A stretch of 64,000 bases of DNA from positions 2,969,186 through 3,033,185 of the forward strand of contig CM055110.1 in the NCBI GenBank assembly GCA_029204225.1. Reading direction: 5' to 3'. A program made the translations under genes and the position numbers. The notes below the pieces were generated by a model, which saw only the letters and a list, made by a program, of their open reading frames with translations, was not told the DNA's origin and ran no database searches. This document shows, one piece after another, positions 22,871-34,276 of this stretch (positions within the stretch are counted from its first letter, which is position 1; every line of letters starts with the position of its first letter). The DNA comes from Diphasiastrum complanatum. Its lineage: Eukaryota > Streptophyta > Lycopodiopsida > Lycopodiales > Lycopodiaceae.

Positions 22871-23075
22871 TGTACTCTTGGTCTTTGAGAGTATGAATTA
22901 ATTTTTAAGATCCTGTTGGGAAATTAGAACACTTAAAGTTGTGATTACATTTAGCATAAGTTGTCTACTAGACTGTTTTGCATTTAGCAGCTGATTGTGA
23001 CGGGAGAGTTGTTCCACAATATCCCTACTCTCTTCTCCCTCCGCGTTCTTCTATCTCCCTTGCCCCATCAATTTT
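22871..23075 (+). mobile_element. gypsy 3' LTR fragment
   Basis: Follows a G5 purine tract (CGGGGGAC) just downstream of the integrase. It starts TGTACTCTTGG. A matching copy lies at 44507-44712 (shared GAGAGTATGAA, AATTTTTAAGATC, and CGGGAGAG before a CT-rich end). Both copies stop at the same type of CT-rich sequence, so the right ends may be recombination points. Confidence 0.6.
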
Positions 23076-24850
23076 ATCGCTTGCGTAAAACCAACAACTT
23101 ATTAGAAAATTGTCTTTCTTTCTTGTTGTGAAGAAAGGTTTTCAAAAAATCTTGTATTCGATTGAATATGTCGCTGAGGAGCAACTGCTTTCTTTTGGCC
23201 TCAAATCTTTGACTTAATTGCACATTCCCATTTGAATCTTGGACATTGAAAATAGAAGCATCTTTGTCATCTGCTTGAAAGTTGTGATGCAGGTGGAAAA
23301 GCAGCTTGAGGTTGATTAGGCCAATAGCCACTTCGTTGTAGAACATACACAAAGTAACGGATAATGACTCGTTACCATGCTTCATGAGCTTTGCAAGATC
23401 ATTGATCCATAGAGAATTCTTGAATGTACTTGGCCTAAATGGCTTGTGACCTAGAAAACACTAGAAACTAAAGAAGAAGAAAAATAATAAAATAGAGTAA
23501 GAAATAGAAATGTCACGCTATATCTCTTATTTTTTTTTTCACTCATTTTTTTGAAAAGGGCACTCAAGGAAGCTTCAATGAGAAATGTAAAGTAGAATAA
23601 ATTGAAATAAATAACATAGTGGTGAGGCCCATGAAAGAATATTTTAAAGAATAGGTAAAATCTGCGAGATAAGAATTTACAGGGTTTTTTTTTTTCTGAA
23701 AAAAGATATAAAAAGAAAAAAAAGTCCTTGCTGGAATGGTAGTCCACTTCCGATTGGAAGTATTGCAAGTCTGTAAGAGGGTGTTTCATATGAATAGTCC
23801 TTAAGCGTGGTAGTTCGGTTGAAGCCATATTGTATATCACCAATCATAATTGTATGGCATGTCTTGATTGTGTGTTCGAGACAACCACTTGAAATATGTA
23901 GGTGGCGCTTGACTCCTTGGTATAGAATGGTTATTCTCTACATATTCATCATAAGAGTTGTATGCATAAATGTAGTAGGGATAGATTGGAGAGATTGATG
24001 AATCATTGTGATCTTGGTATTGATATTCATCATGAAGTGTCAAATGAGGGAAATATTCATTTGTTTCTGCAGGATAAATATAAAGATTGATAAGCATCTC
24101 CATTGGAATAGACCCCTTGACTGCATGGCACATGAACAACTTCAAGTGAATCCATTGGTTGAGGTCTTGTTGTCTGAGAAGTTGCATTCAAGTACATTTC
24201 TCACGTTGTAGGTGCATGTGCCTCTGGATGTTGATGCATAGGTTGGTGTGCTTGAGTCGCAACTGCTCCATTGGACATGGTAGTTCGATTTTGAATAGCA
24301 GGAGCAGTTTGGTTTAGATCTACACTGCTTGGTTGATTTCATAGTTAAAGTTCATTCTCTCTGAAACAACTTGCATTTGCTTGCAACAACCCCTAAGAAC
24401 CATTGCCACTTGATTCAGCTTCATTTTGATCTGGCCTTTTTGGCACTTGTTCCTCTACACTTTGTCTATTGTTGGCTCCATCCTCCTTAGCTGTTGATTG
24501 CTCATCCTTCCATGTGTACTCCTTCTACAACATCTAGTGGACAACGTTTTGCTTTGACAGCTCAATGTGGTTGTTGACAGACATGAAATCAAAAAACTCT
24601 TGTAGATGTTCCTTTGGAGGCATGAAGAGTTCTCGACTTGGTGAAAATCCTTGATGTCTTGCCAATCAATTATCACATCGTCATTTTTTTCGTTGACTTT
24701 CCTTCTTGTTTGCCACCAATGGTTAAAATATGCTTTTGAATCCTCGTGTTTTGTTAGCTTTATGTTAGCCGATATTTTTGCACGAAAAATCGGGCTATTT
24801 TTAGAGCAATTTTCACCATTTTGTAAAACTCGGCATGTAAAACCCAACTA
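23076..24850 (-). pseudogene. unrecognised decayed coding region
   Basis: Several minus-strand ORFs follow each other with frame changes: 24847-24455 (with KAYFNHWWQTRRKVNEKNDD and DWQDIKDFHQVE), 24187-23837 (Tyr-rich, ISPIYPYYIYAYNSYDEY) and about 23460-23074 (a Leu-rich segment, IGLINLKLLFHLHH). Tyr/Gln/Pro-rich composition after a charged head is reminiscent of the gag C-terminal regions at 30 and 46 kb, but I cannot align them. I infer a transposon-derived gag-like gene without firm support. Poly-T/A tracts at about 23530 and 23690 interrupt it. Confidence 0.35.
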
Positions 24851-26102
24851 TTAATGGTAAAATCGGCACACAGTTGCCTATAGATAGGGGCCCCAGCCCG
24901 TCCAAAATGTGGCTAGAGCAAGTTTTGAGGCCTTAGAAATGGCCCATAGAATAGATTACGACCTTAGAATTGGCCCGATTATAACAGCCGGCACTACCGA
25001 ACGAATTTACAATGTACTCTGTTACTTTTTATTAATATGAAAGAAATTGCCTACTGTGTTTTTCAGCCGGTTGCCTTAAAGAAACCCCAAGTTATGAGTG
25101 CCCCACTGAAAGTTGTGCACGTCAGAGCAATTGTGACAAGGGAAAAAATCGACTCACGAATATGGCAAAGAAATTGCGAGACAATGGAACTGGCAATGGC
25201 AAAGTATGGGCAAGATGGAAAAAACCTTAGGGCAATATGTTGATCGACACCCTGACAAACCAACCCCAACGATAAGGACCATGGGCCATGAGCACACAAG
25301 AAAAATTGCCAAAAGAGGGTTACACTCACTTAGTAAACTATCTTACCTATACATAGTAGGTGTTGACCACAAGGACTACTCAATTAAGAATGGTAAGTAC
25401 TTACTATTTATATTACCCACAAATGCTACAAAGAGAGGTGGCTCACACACGTGGTACCTCCATACAACCAAGATTCATACTATCTTTGGAAAGGATGGGT
25501 GTCACCTCAAGTCATTTCCACCATCAATGCGTGGGTACTTCTTCAAGGAAAGCAAGACACATGGTGAAGGGCGTGAAGGATGAGAAGATGGCACTATGAA
25601 GGGGAGGCTTTGGGAAATGCTTATAAAAGAGAGGGCCTCCATTTGATCATGCTGGGAGTTGATAAAGGCGAATGAAGAGAGTTTTTTGAGTTCAGAAAGT
25701 TGAGAAAATAGGTCGTTTACGTGAGAGAGGAGTTGTTGATAGTTGTGATAGAGCCGATTGCTGTTAACCATTGGTGATGGTTCACGTGAATTCAAAGAGG
25801 TGGATTATTGTTACAGTGTGAGTGAGGTATTGGTGAAGAGAGGGCTTTCGCGAACACGAAAGTCAAAGGAGATGATCACAAATGGTTCGCGAACACAAAA
25901 GATTCACGAACGAGAATCATTTTTGGTCCAGTATGAGAGAAAGGCAAACGAGCAAAACGAAACCAACGATGGAAACATAACCAACGATGGAAACAAAACC
26001 AACGACGCGACACGAAAAATGTCGCGAAACTTGTTTTGCCCTCACGCTCCAAAGAGTACCAGCAAAGATCACGCAAGTATCTAGAAGTACAGAAATCTAA
26101 TC
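24851..26102. other. no gene recognised; short internal repeats
   Basis: ORFs on both strands overlap and none carries motifs. Short direct repeats are visible: a 'ccttagaa(a/t)tggccc' pair at about 24930-24985, TTCGCGAACACRAAAG-type repeats at 25845-25900, and two and a half copies of an 18-mer (AACCAACGATGGAAACAT) at about 25960-26010. Confidence 0.45.
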
Positions 26103-26799
26103 TGATGGCATGATGTCAGCTAATACTTCATAGATCATGGCTAATCTGCCACTCTTGTAATTCCCTGATTAGTTGTAGATGCTTAATCACTCTAATCTTA
26201 GATTTACATAGAGCGACTGTACTTACTGGATGATACTTGACATATAGATGACAGAATACACATACAGTGTAATGAAGCAGTCTGATGCTAGTAAGCAATC
26301 AAGACGAAAATCACAGAATACAAGTCTGCCTATGTGCGAGACGAGTTCTGTGTCTAGGATCTGTAGATCCAACTGTCCGCTAGTAAAGCGATACGATTAC
26401 TCGTGAAAGAACTATGTTTCTCTCACGCCAACGCACTGCGTGAATTTGCATGCAATGCTTGAAGAATCAGAGAAAGATCAATATAGATGATTTTCTTGTT
26501 GTGTTTGATCTCAAATGCAAATGTGTCTGCTGTCATTCGTGTGTCTGAATTCTCTTGTTCATTTTAATTCCGCATCTTGTTTGAAATTATATTGAATGCT
26601 GCATTAATTTTATAAACGCAGATCAGCAGTGCTTGACTACACTCTGGAGGACCATAGGAGCGATTCAGCAGGCAATGTCCAGTGATCGCATCTGAACTCC
26701 ATCCGAGTAATAGAGAGAGAGTCATGATTGAGTCGCGGTCGCAAAAGCTTCACTTCTCATCAGTGGTATCAGAGCATATCGGGAATTCGACACTCATCA
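26103..26799 (+). mobile_element. copia family C 5' LTR
   Basis: TGATG at the start and CATCA at the end, followed by a tRNA-Met primer site. An inverted partial copy at 49917-50451 matches its right part (shared GCTAGTAAGCAAT, CTCACGCCAA). A 37-bp duplication at the right end gives two LTR-end/primer-site copies (26756-26775 and 26793-26812). Confidence 0.65.
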
Positions 26800-26812
26800 G
26801 TGGTGTCAGAGC
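26800..26812 (+). promoter_or_regulatory. primer-binding site, second of two
   Basis: GTGGTGTCAGAGC; the first copy at 26762-26774 reads GTGGTATCAGAGC. The inverted element has one site only and aligns with the second. Confidence 0.75.
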
Positions 26813-26975
26813 AGCCTACCTATCTTATTATAGTCTGATATAGCCGAGAAGCTATCAGATCCAGGAGGCCAAGCATTCAGACAATCAACCATTAACAAGA
26901 AAACAGACTCCAAGAAGCAACGGCTTCAATCAGCAACATGCACAACAAGATCTGCACTATACTTAATTCTTCAGG

Positions 26976-27640
26976 ATCTAACTTTCTGGGGGCGAAGGAC
27001 TCTTCCCCTGGGTGGATGGCACAGAAAAAATGCCTACGACAAAAGGCAAGGAGCTACGCAAATGGAGGGAGAAAAATGACAGGGCAGTAGCCTTGCTATC
27101 ATCTTCCATCAAAAATAGTCTCGCACTTGACCTGGCTACACTCTCCAAAGCTAAGGAGATGTGGGATGCATTGCTCACAAGATTTTAGATGAAATCAAGA
27201 AGTCAAATCATGATGCTAGAATATCAGCTAACGAATTTGCAGTGGGATGGAAAAGACCTCACCTCTTTCATGATAAAGATGAAGGATCTGTCTCTATCAC
27301 TACATAACTCTGGAACAGGGAATGCAATGTCAGCTGAGAAGCAGCTCACATACCTGTTGAGAGCCTTACCCAAATCATTCTAGACAATGAGGACCTTGCT
27401 CGCGAAAGATCCTACCATGAACCTCAAAAAGGCGATTGTCGAGATTCGAGAGGAAGTCGAGGCCAGAGAACATCTTGATCACAAAGATGGTTCTGACCAG
27501 GCCCTCTGACAACAGAGAAATTCCAAGAAACAACTTAAGCCTAAGAGAGAGTCGAATTAGAGGCATGATTATGACCAGCAAGTAGAGGGGACCAGCAAAG
27601 GCAACTGGAAGACCAAAGAGAGGTCGAAGCAGCAAGGTGC
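26976..27640 (+). pseudogene. Ty1-copia family C gag
   Basis: The frame reads through MPTTKGKELRKWREKND, LATLSKAKEMWDALLTRF, then an in-frame stop (TAG at 27187), SRSQIMMLEYQLTNLQWDGK and MSAEKQLTYLLRALP. These are typical gag_UBN2-type copia gag helices. A further stop lies at about 27381. The inverted copy at 48.8-49.7 kb is about as well preserved and has Gln where this copy has the first stop. Confidence 0.85.
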
Positions 27641-28330
27641 AGACAAGAAGACTTGCGTGAGATGCAGAAGAGACATGCATACAGTAGATACCTACTGGCT
27701 CAATCCCAAGATTGAATGTATCCATTGCCACAAGAAGGGTCATGCAGCCATGGATTTCTGCCAGAACCTGAGGAACAAATCAGCGCAGAACAGACAGGAG
27801 AACAACAACAGTTCATCCTATGTCGAGGAACCCGAGAGCTCGAAGATGGGCGAAGAAAGAACGAACAAAAATTGTTCGACCGCCTACATCTGTGAAGACG
27901 TGTGTGCAGCTTCAACATCTGACACACATGAGGTAATCCTAGACTCAGGGGCCACCTCACACTTCATGACATCAAGACAAATAATGTCTGATTTCAGAAG
28001 TGTAGATCCTTCAAGATTCATAGTTCTTGGAGATGGGTCTAAGCATCAAGTGAACGGTATTGGTTCACTATGGCTCAACACCAACGACAGAGACAGACGA
28101 CTCGAAGACGTTCTGTTCGTGCCTACTCTGCAACAAGACTTGCTCTCTGTAGCAAGAATAGCAGATGCATGAATGCTGTGACGTTTTCTAATGAAGCATG
28201 CAATGTAACTGACACCAGTACCAGTACTCTGATCACTCAAAATAGAAGAAAAGGTAACCTATATTATCTGAAAGTATGCCTACCTGAAGATCAGGTGCAT
28301 CAGACTCATGACGACTCGCTGACACTCTGT
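27641..28330 (+). pseudogene. Ty1-copia family C zinc knuckle and protease
   Basis: Zinc knuckle CIHCHKKGHAAMD (the final Cys is displaced by one residue, MDFC) near 27720-27760, then the protease centre VILDSGATSHFM at about 27940 and the downstream conserved VLFVPTLQQDLLSVARIADA. A stop at 28170 interrupts the link to the GAG-pre-integrase region (YYLKVCLPEDQ around 28260). Confidence 0.85.
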
Positions 28331-29587
28331 GGCACAGAAGACTGTGCCACATGAACTCAATGGCACTCTACCAGGCCATCATAGAGCGATAACAGGGGTT
28401 AGCATCTCGAATGCAACCAGTTCGACCATATGTGATGCATGTTTGAAGGGCAAGATGTCATGCACTCCATTCATCAAAGACTCCTACAAAATGACCAAGA
28501 TTCTGGAGCTAGTGCATTCCGACATCTACGGTCCATTCAATGTGATCTCAGTAGGAGGTTTGAAGTATTATATAACCTTCATTGATGATTATAGCAAATT
28601 TGTCAGAGTGTGTTTTATTCAGAATAAATTTGGAGCACTTGCTAAATTCACAGAATATGTGAATTGGGCTGAGAGATGTACAAGCAGAAAAGGAAGCAGA
28701 TAAGAACAGATCGAGGTGGCGAATACATCTTGAATCGCTTCACTGACTTTTGCAATGATCGTGGCATTATTCATAGAAGAACTGCAGCCTACACACCGCA
28801 GCACAATGGTGCTGCTGAACGAAAGAACATGACCCTGATGGAAGAAACCAGATGTATGATGGCCTACTCGAAAGCTCCAAGGGCACTGTGGGCTGAAGCA
28901 GTAGCTACAGTCGCATACATCCAGAATGGGACAGGCAAGTCTGGTGTTCCTCACACGACACCACATGAGCTATGGTGGGGTAGAAAGCCCAACCTGTCTC
29001 ACATCAGAATCTTTGGCTGTGCAGCATATGCACATATTTCTAATAAGTTTCGAAAGAAGCTCGATGAGAAAGCCGAACAGAGATTGCTAGTAGGTTATGA
29101 CAATAATTCGTCATACTACAGAATCTACATGCCAGACACAAACATTGTGAAAATAGTGAGAGATGTCAGATTCGATGAGAGCAGGACAATGGCCAACGAC
29201 GATCTTGTCAGCTACAAAGTTATGGAGAAACAGTACTGTGACCTACTGTCAATGACAGAGGGAGCAGAAGACGAACACGAAAATGAAGATTTTCGAGTCG
29301 TCTCTCATTCAAGCGACGAATCAGAAGAAGAAAGATTCGAGAGGTAGCCTACTGCCACAGTTCCTGTTATCCAAGATGGTTCTGGACCGAGCAGAACAGA
29401 AAAAGGCAAAGGCATAGTTGTTCTAGAAGGATCTTCTAGAAGGTCGACAAGACCACAAAGAGCGCCAACAAGATATGTGCCAGGCAGCTCCGCTTCTACA
29501 TCAGAGGAGTTCCGTGGATTCAGTGGCGAACCATAGACTTTAGAGGAGGCGATTGAAAGTACAGAGAAGGACAGATGGATCCAAGCC
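28331..29587 (+). pseudogene. Ty1-copia family C integrase
   Basis: The zinc pair CDACLKGKM and the core LVHSDIYGPFNV are followed by YYITFIDDYSKFVRV in one ORF (to about 28700). After a frameshift near 28675 come IRTDRGGEY and HNGAAERKNMTLME. All three catalytic acidic residues are present. The C-terminal domain (HIRIFGCAAYAHI) runs into an acidic Ser/Glu-rich tail that ends at a stop at 29345. It is better preserved than the family A integrase. Confidence 0.9.
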
Positions 29588-29835
29588 ATGAACGAAGAGA
29601 TGGAGTCCATGAGGAAGAACCAGGTATGGATGCTGGAGCAATTATCACATAAGCGCAAGATTGTGAAATGCAAATGGATTTCCAAGCTCAAATACGGACC
29701 AGATGGAGATGTGACAAAATACAAGGCAAGACTGGTAGCGAAGGGATTTTCTCAGAGATGTGGTATTGACTACTCTGAAACCTTCTCTCCTGTCATCAAA
29801 CATTCGTCCCTACGTCTGTTATTTGCATTTGCAGC
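29588..29835 (+). pseudogene. Ty1-copia family C RT N-terminal fragment
   Basis: Encodes the start of RVT_2: [57 protein letters not shown] and [12 protein letters not shown]. The YVDD catalytic region is missing because the sequence changes abruptly to inverted family E gag at about 29835. Confidence 0.9.
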
Positions 29836-30822
29836 AGCTTATTTTCACATTTTATCAATCTGCATGGCTCTATCTTTTTCTTGTTTTGAGATGTTGTTGC
29901 TATTGCTAGCCCCTTCTCATTTGATTGTCATGATTGTCCAGGTTTATTCTCAGCGAATATATCTCTTGTCCACCATGTGCAAAAATTGTGTTCTGTGCTT
30001 ATTTGCATCAAGCCACAAAAAATACACATCCGCTAGGTACATAGATTTCTTCTTCGTATACTTGTGTAGTACTCAGGTTTCCAAGTTTTTCTCTTATAAT
30101 TCTGTTGGTAGGATAGTATGTGCTTCCATATTTGTTTGTAGTTATCCATATTTCTATGTGGAGATGGAATCGGTTGATTCCACATTTGACGATACTGCTC
30201 CGTATTAGGTAGCTTATTATGTTGCCACCATTGTGGATAGTGAAGCATCTACTCATCCATCCATTCTTTGAATAATATTTCTGTTTTTTGATCTTCCATT
30301 TGGCAAGCTGAAGATTGGTCGTGTTGTCGTTGCTCGCCATGAGAAACGTCTTGAAACACTAGTTCCTTGCGTTTCACCTTTTTCACAATGGACTGTGTCA
30401 ACTGTTGTACATTTGGCATACACGTCTTTGGCATCTGGATTTTTCTTTTGGAATATTGCATTGGGTTCTTCGAACCAAGTAGACTTGAGACATCTTGAAC
30501 TGAGTATGACGGACGGACGTAATGGACAATTCAAACAAGGGTGCTTTGTTCCACAGTCAACACAAAAGGTGTCAAATGCAATCCTTCGATGAGGACATTC
30601 AATTCTATGATGCCTACCTCCACACCCAAAACATTTGACAGATGGGATAACTCCATCACCGCGCAAGTGCAACCAATACACTAGAATTGACGTTTCGTAT
30701 GGACCCTCTACATAGTATACATGAGAATCTACAAATGGCTCTTGGAGCATTGAAAAAGATGCAATTTCTAAAATCTCAACTAGATGTGTACTTGTAGTCA
30801 TATTCCAATGCATCTTGCACAA
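29836..30822 (-). pseudogene. gypsy-like family E gag with paired zinc motifs (copy 1)
   Basis: The minus-strand ORF from 30822 contains LHLRGDGVIPSVKCFGCGGRH, a CX2CX3HX4C motif (CFGCGGRHHRIEC). After about 17 residues comes CVDCGTKHPCLNC (CX2CX3HPCX2C). A basic Ser/Arg-rich tail follows. A second ORF (30248-30033) is Trp/Tyr/Gln-rich (HYPQWWQHNK). The same paired motif and the LRGxGV lead-in occur at 46.1-46.4 kb. I infer a nucleocapsid-like nucleic-acid-binding gag. No protease or RT follows; family C sequence abuts it. Confidence 0.7.
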
Positions 30823-31439
30823 AATGAAGATGTGACAAAATGTAAAATATACAGTGGGAATTAATCACAAAAAATTTAACACATGGAAAATTTCAGTCAA
30901 AATCGCTCAAGAGTTGAATCAAACCCAGTCAAAAGTTTCGTCAAACTCACTCACTGCTTTTTTGTAGAAACTCCTTCTCTTATGCACTCCCTCAAATTGA
31001 AACTAAGAATTGGTGAATTGAAGCTCAATATTCCTCTCTTCCGGAATGGGTCAAAGATATGAAGATTATGTAGGATTTACTAAAAATAGTAACATGGTGG
31101 TCAAACCTCCACAACTTCGACTTGAGGTGTCTGATTGAGCCAAAACATCATTAGTAAGGTGATCTGATATAGTAGATGATATCCCTATGTGTTCGGTCCA
31201 AAATACGAAGGTTAATTTTTTGTCTGATTTGGACTCGAAAGTAGGGAGATATTCCAGTTTGAAATTTTTTTATCAAATTCGAGTCTTTTAGGGGGCCAAA
31301 AAATGGAAATTTGCAAAACTTCTCAGAATAGTCCGAATTTAGGTTTGTCAGGTAGGGCTCAATGTGCTGAGATCAAAGGTACTTGATTTGTTCAATATGG
31401 CTGAGCAATTTGTGAGATATTGCCAGTCAAAGTTGATTT
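30823..31439. other. no gene recognised (family E leader/gag N-terminal decay)
   Basis: No motif-bearing ORF. By position on the minus strand it should hold the gag capsid part of family E, but I could not recognise it. Confidence 0.4.
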
Positions 31440-32120
31440 TTTAAATATGCGACTAACTGTACCCCAGCCGAGCTTAAACTCGAAAAAAAATGCCAAAAAC
31501 TCGAAAATTTGGAAAAAGTTGAAAAAACTCGAAAATTTGGAAAATCGTAAAAACTCAAATTTTTTTCGAAATAATTCAAAAAATTCAGAGAGACTCGAAA
31601 AAGTCAGAGAGACTCAAAAAAATTCAGAGGGACTCGAAGAATTCAAAGAAACTCAAAAATTTCAGAGAGACTCGAAAAAGTCAGAGAGACTCGAAAAATT
31701 TCGGAGAGACTCAAAAAATACAAAGAGACTCGAAAAATACGGAACGACTCAAAAAATGTCAAAACGACTCAAAAATTCAGAGAGATTCAAAAATTTCGGA
31801 GAGACTCTAAACATTCAAAGAGACTCGAAAAAATTCAGAGCAACTCGAAAAATTCGAAAAACTAAAAAATGCGAGAACTCAGAAAATTCCAAAAATTGCT
31901 CGGATGGAAACGTCAGAGAGATTTTTGTAGGTCGTCGGATGCAATAATCAGAGAAAGTCTTGTTGTGCAGTTCGTCGGATGGAATCGTCGGACGCAATTT
32001 TCTCGAAAAAACTCGAAAAATGTTTTTGAACTTGAAATTTTTTTGAGAGACTCGGAAAAATTCCGAGAGACTCGAAAATCTTGAAAAAAATACAAAACTA
32101 GAATTTCGGAGGGTGCAATT
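31440..32120. repeat. degenerate ~19-bp array (GAGAGACTCGAAAAATTCA)
   Basis: About 20 imperfect units of GAGAGACTCGAAAAATTCA, best between 31580 and 31850. The plus strand reads as a Lys/Asn/Ser/Glu-rich ORF (for example SERLEKFRRDSKN), which is a by-product of the repeat. The unit decays into AACTCGAAAA words on both sides. Confidence 0.8.
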
Positions 32121-32760
32121 TTTGGACAAATTGTGCGTGTGAGGTGATCGTCGGCTACACGTCGAATTGAAATTTTTTGAACAAACTTGAAAATTATTAT
32201 TAAAAAAACTCGAAAAAATAGTAGAAACTCAAAAAATGTAGAAAACTTGAAAACTCAAAAATTCAAAAAACTGGAGAAAAACGTCAGATGGAATTCTCTA
32301 AGAAAAACTCAAAAATTTGAAATAACGGCTGATGCAAATTATTGGCGGATGCACATTTACTGCAGGTCGGCGGGGATGCAAATATCGAAAAATCAAAAAA
32401 TTGGAAAAACTGGAGAGACTCGAAAAAAATGAAATTTTTTTGGAAAATAACTCGTCGGATAGAGAATAGGCTAAAATCTTAAATATTCGAAAAATAGAAA
32501 ATACCAGACTGAGAAAAACAACAAATGCAGTTGTTTGAAAAAAAAATTGTGTTGTTTTTGGATTTTTTTACAGTTGTCGGATGCAATTTTTGATGGAATC
32601 ATCGGATGGAATCTTCGGACGCAATTTTTAAAAAACTCGAAAAAATACAAAAATCGAACAAATCAAAAAAATTCAAAAAACTTGAAAACCGAGAAGCTCA
32701 AAAAATTCAAAAAGTGGCAGATGCAAAAATCGAGAAACTCGAAAGTTCCAAAAAAAATTG
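32121..32760. repeat. decayed continuation of the array with GTCGGATG-type modules
   Basis: AACTCGAAAAA words continue, interleaved with a second module of GTCGGATGCAAT / ATCGGATGGAAT / CGGACGCAATTTT, seen at about 31930-31995, 32450 and 32575-32630. No gene. Confidence 0.6.
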
Positions 32761-33343
32761 GATTTTGGACTGGCGGTTTCCAGAAACGCGAGATAGTGGT
32801 GCAAGGGTTGGATTTCGAAATGTGTGGGGTCAGTTCACACAAATCTGAAGAATCAGTAGGAGCATTTTGCATCCGATGGAACGAGTTGCGCAGGTCAGAA
32901 TCGCAGGATTGAGGCAAAGCTCTGGCATACATCCGATGGGATTGGTGACTGTCGGTGGTGTTGAAGTATTTGTTTTCTTTTTTGAATGATAGTGAAGTGG
33001 GCTGTAATCAAGAAAGTGTCGGAATGTGATCAAATTGTGATAAGAGTAAGTAAAAAGAGTGTCACATATGCAGAACCAAGAATCCCATGGAGTGTTGCGC
33101 TCATTTTGTGCAGTATTCAGGACGTTAGATGTGTGTACACGGACTGTGTGTGCTTATTCCACATTTCTTTGGTGGGACTCAAGCATAGATATAGATTCCA
33201 TTGAGATGTGGCTCTATCAGGAAATTTAAGAGACTGACAACAATGTTATAACGTTAGTGGTTGGGATTCTTTATGGTTGTCAAATGATGTGATAACTGCA
33301 ACACCTTTTGTTGCTCATGTCATAAGTTATGGTGAGGCTGTAA
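32761..33343 (-). other. family E leader next to the primer site
   Basis: Non-coding sequence between the repeat array and the primer-binding site. Short ORFs on the plus strand (32986-33204) have no motifs. Confidence 0.45.
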
Positions 33344-33360
33344 GCCCGGCAACAGCGCCA
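33344..33360 (-). promoter_or_regulatory. gypsy-type primer-binding site
   Basis: The minus strand reads TGGCGCTGTTGCCGGGC two bases inside the LTR end. This is close to the TGGCGCCGTTGCCGGGG site common in plant Ty3-gypsy elements, so family E is gypsy-related although no pol is present. Confidence 0.7.
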
Positions 33361-33362
33361 AA

Positions 33363-33786
33363 TGTTTGCAGATTTTAGCACGAGACAAAATCTGATTCTC
33401 TCAACATCAAAATCTGTTTCTCTCAACCATTCAATCACTCATCGTGTTGTAGTACAGCTCTTTCCCGCCTTCACTCTTCCAGCTCGAACCTTAAGCTTGC
33501 ACTAAAGACCCTCAACCCAAAAACAAATCAAGAAACCAATTATTCATGAATCCAGCGGGAAACCAACCAAACAAGAACCCAAAAACATGCAATAAATCAA
33601 GAACTCGAAAGCTATTTATAGCAAAGAAATGCCAAGAAAGAAAAGAAGACAAAGTAGATAAAATCTTATCTACAACATTTACATTTCCAAACAAGAACAC
33701 AAAGAAGCAGATCCTAACTTCTAAGCTACCTTGAAACATCAAAACTTCATCCATATCTATGCTAAATCAACCAAGTACCTTAATCG

Positions 33787-33821
<35 letters not shown>

Positions 33822-34276
33822 CTTGGATCTTCCAAGAAGAGGAGGGAGAGAGAGCTCAAGAACCAAGACGTACAGAGGGGAAGAGAGATGGAGGAGAGGG
33901 GAAGAGAGGAGACATAGAGGAATGGCACCAAAGTAGTAGAGTTTCCTCTATACAAAATAGTATTGATTTTAAAATAGTGTACAATAGGTGCCTTTTTATC
34001 TCTGGGGAGGCCCTTGCCCCTTGCTTCCTATTGGCTACTTGCAAGGAGGTGGGATTGAAATCCACACCTTTCACAAGAAACACAAACTAACTACAAAGAA
34101 GCACACCCCAACTAACTACAAAAACTTAGGAACTTACTAAGTTTAACTTCCACTTTGGCCTTTTAAAATTATTTTAATCACATGGCCCAAAGTCTAGTTT
34201 ATTCCAAAATAGATAATTTACAAGTGCTCATTGGGCCATGGTCTTATGCACGTAGGATGCCACGACCCTCGCAACT
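33363..34276 (-). mobile_element. family E 5' LTR (copy 1)
   Basis: It ends TGCAAACA on the minus strand next to the primer site. It shares with the 45-kb copy the sequence from CAATAAGT through TCCTACGTG to the promoter region. A TATA-like GATAAAAAGG (33992-34001) lies ~35 bp downstream of a CCAAT box (AGCCAATAGG, ~34034). It contains a GA tract (33787-33822). The start is truncated where it joins the copia gag at ~34277. Confidence 0.65.

Noticed and set aside
25206-25599. Overlapping plus-strand ORFs of 125 and 79 codons
   Set aside because: Two frames of the same sequence are open with an antisense ORF as well; no motif to choose any of them.
31420-32912. Lys/Asn/Glu-rich ORFs (31420-31947, 32187-32432, 32535-32912)
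   Set aside because: By-products of the GACTCGAAAAATTC array; composition follows the repeat unit.
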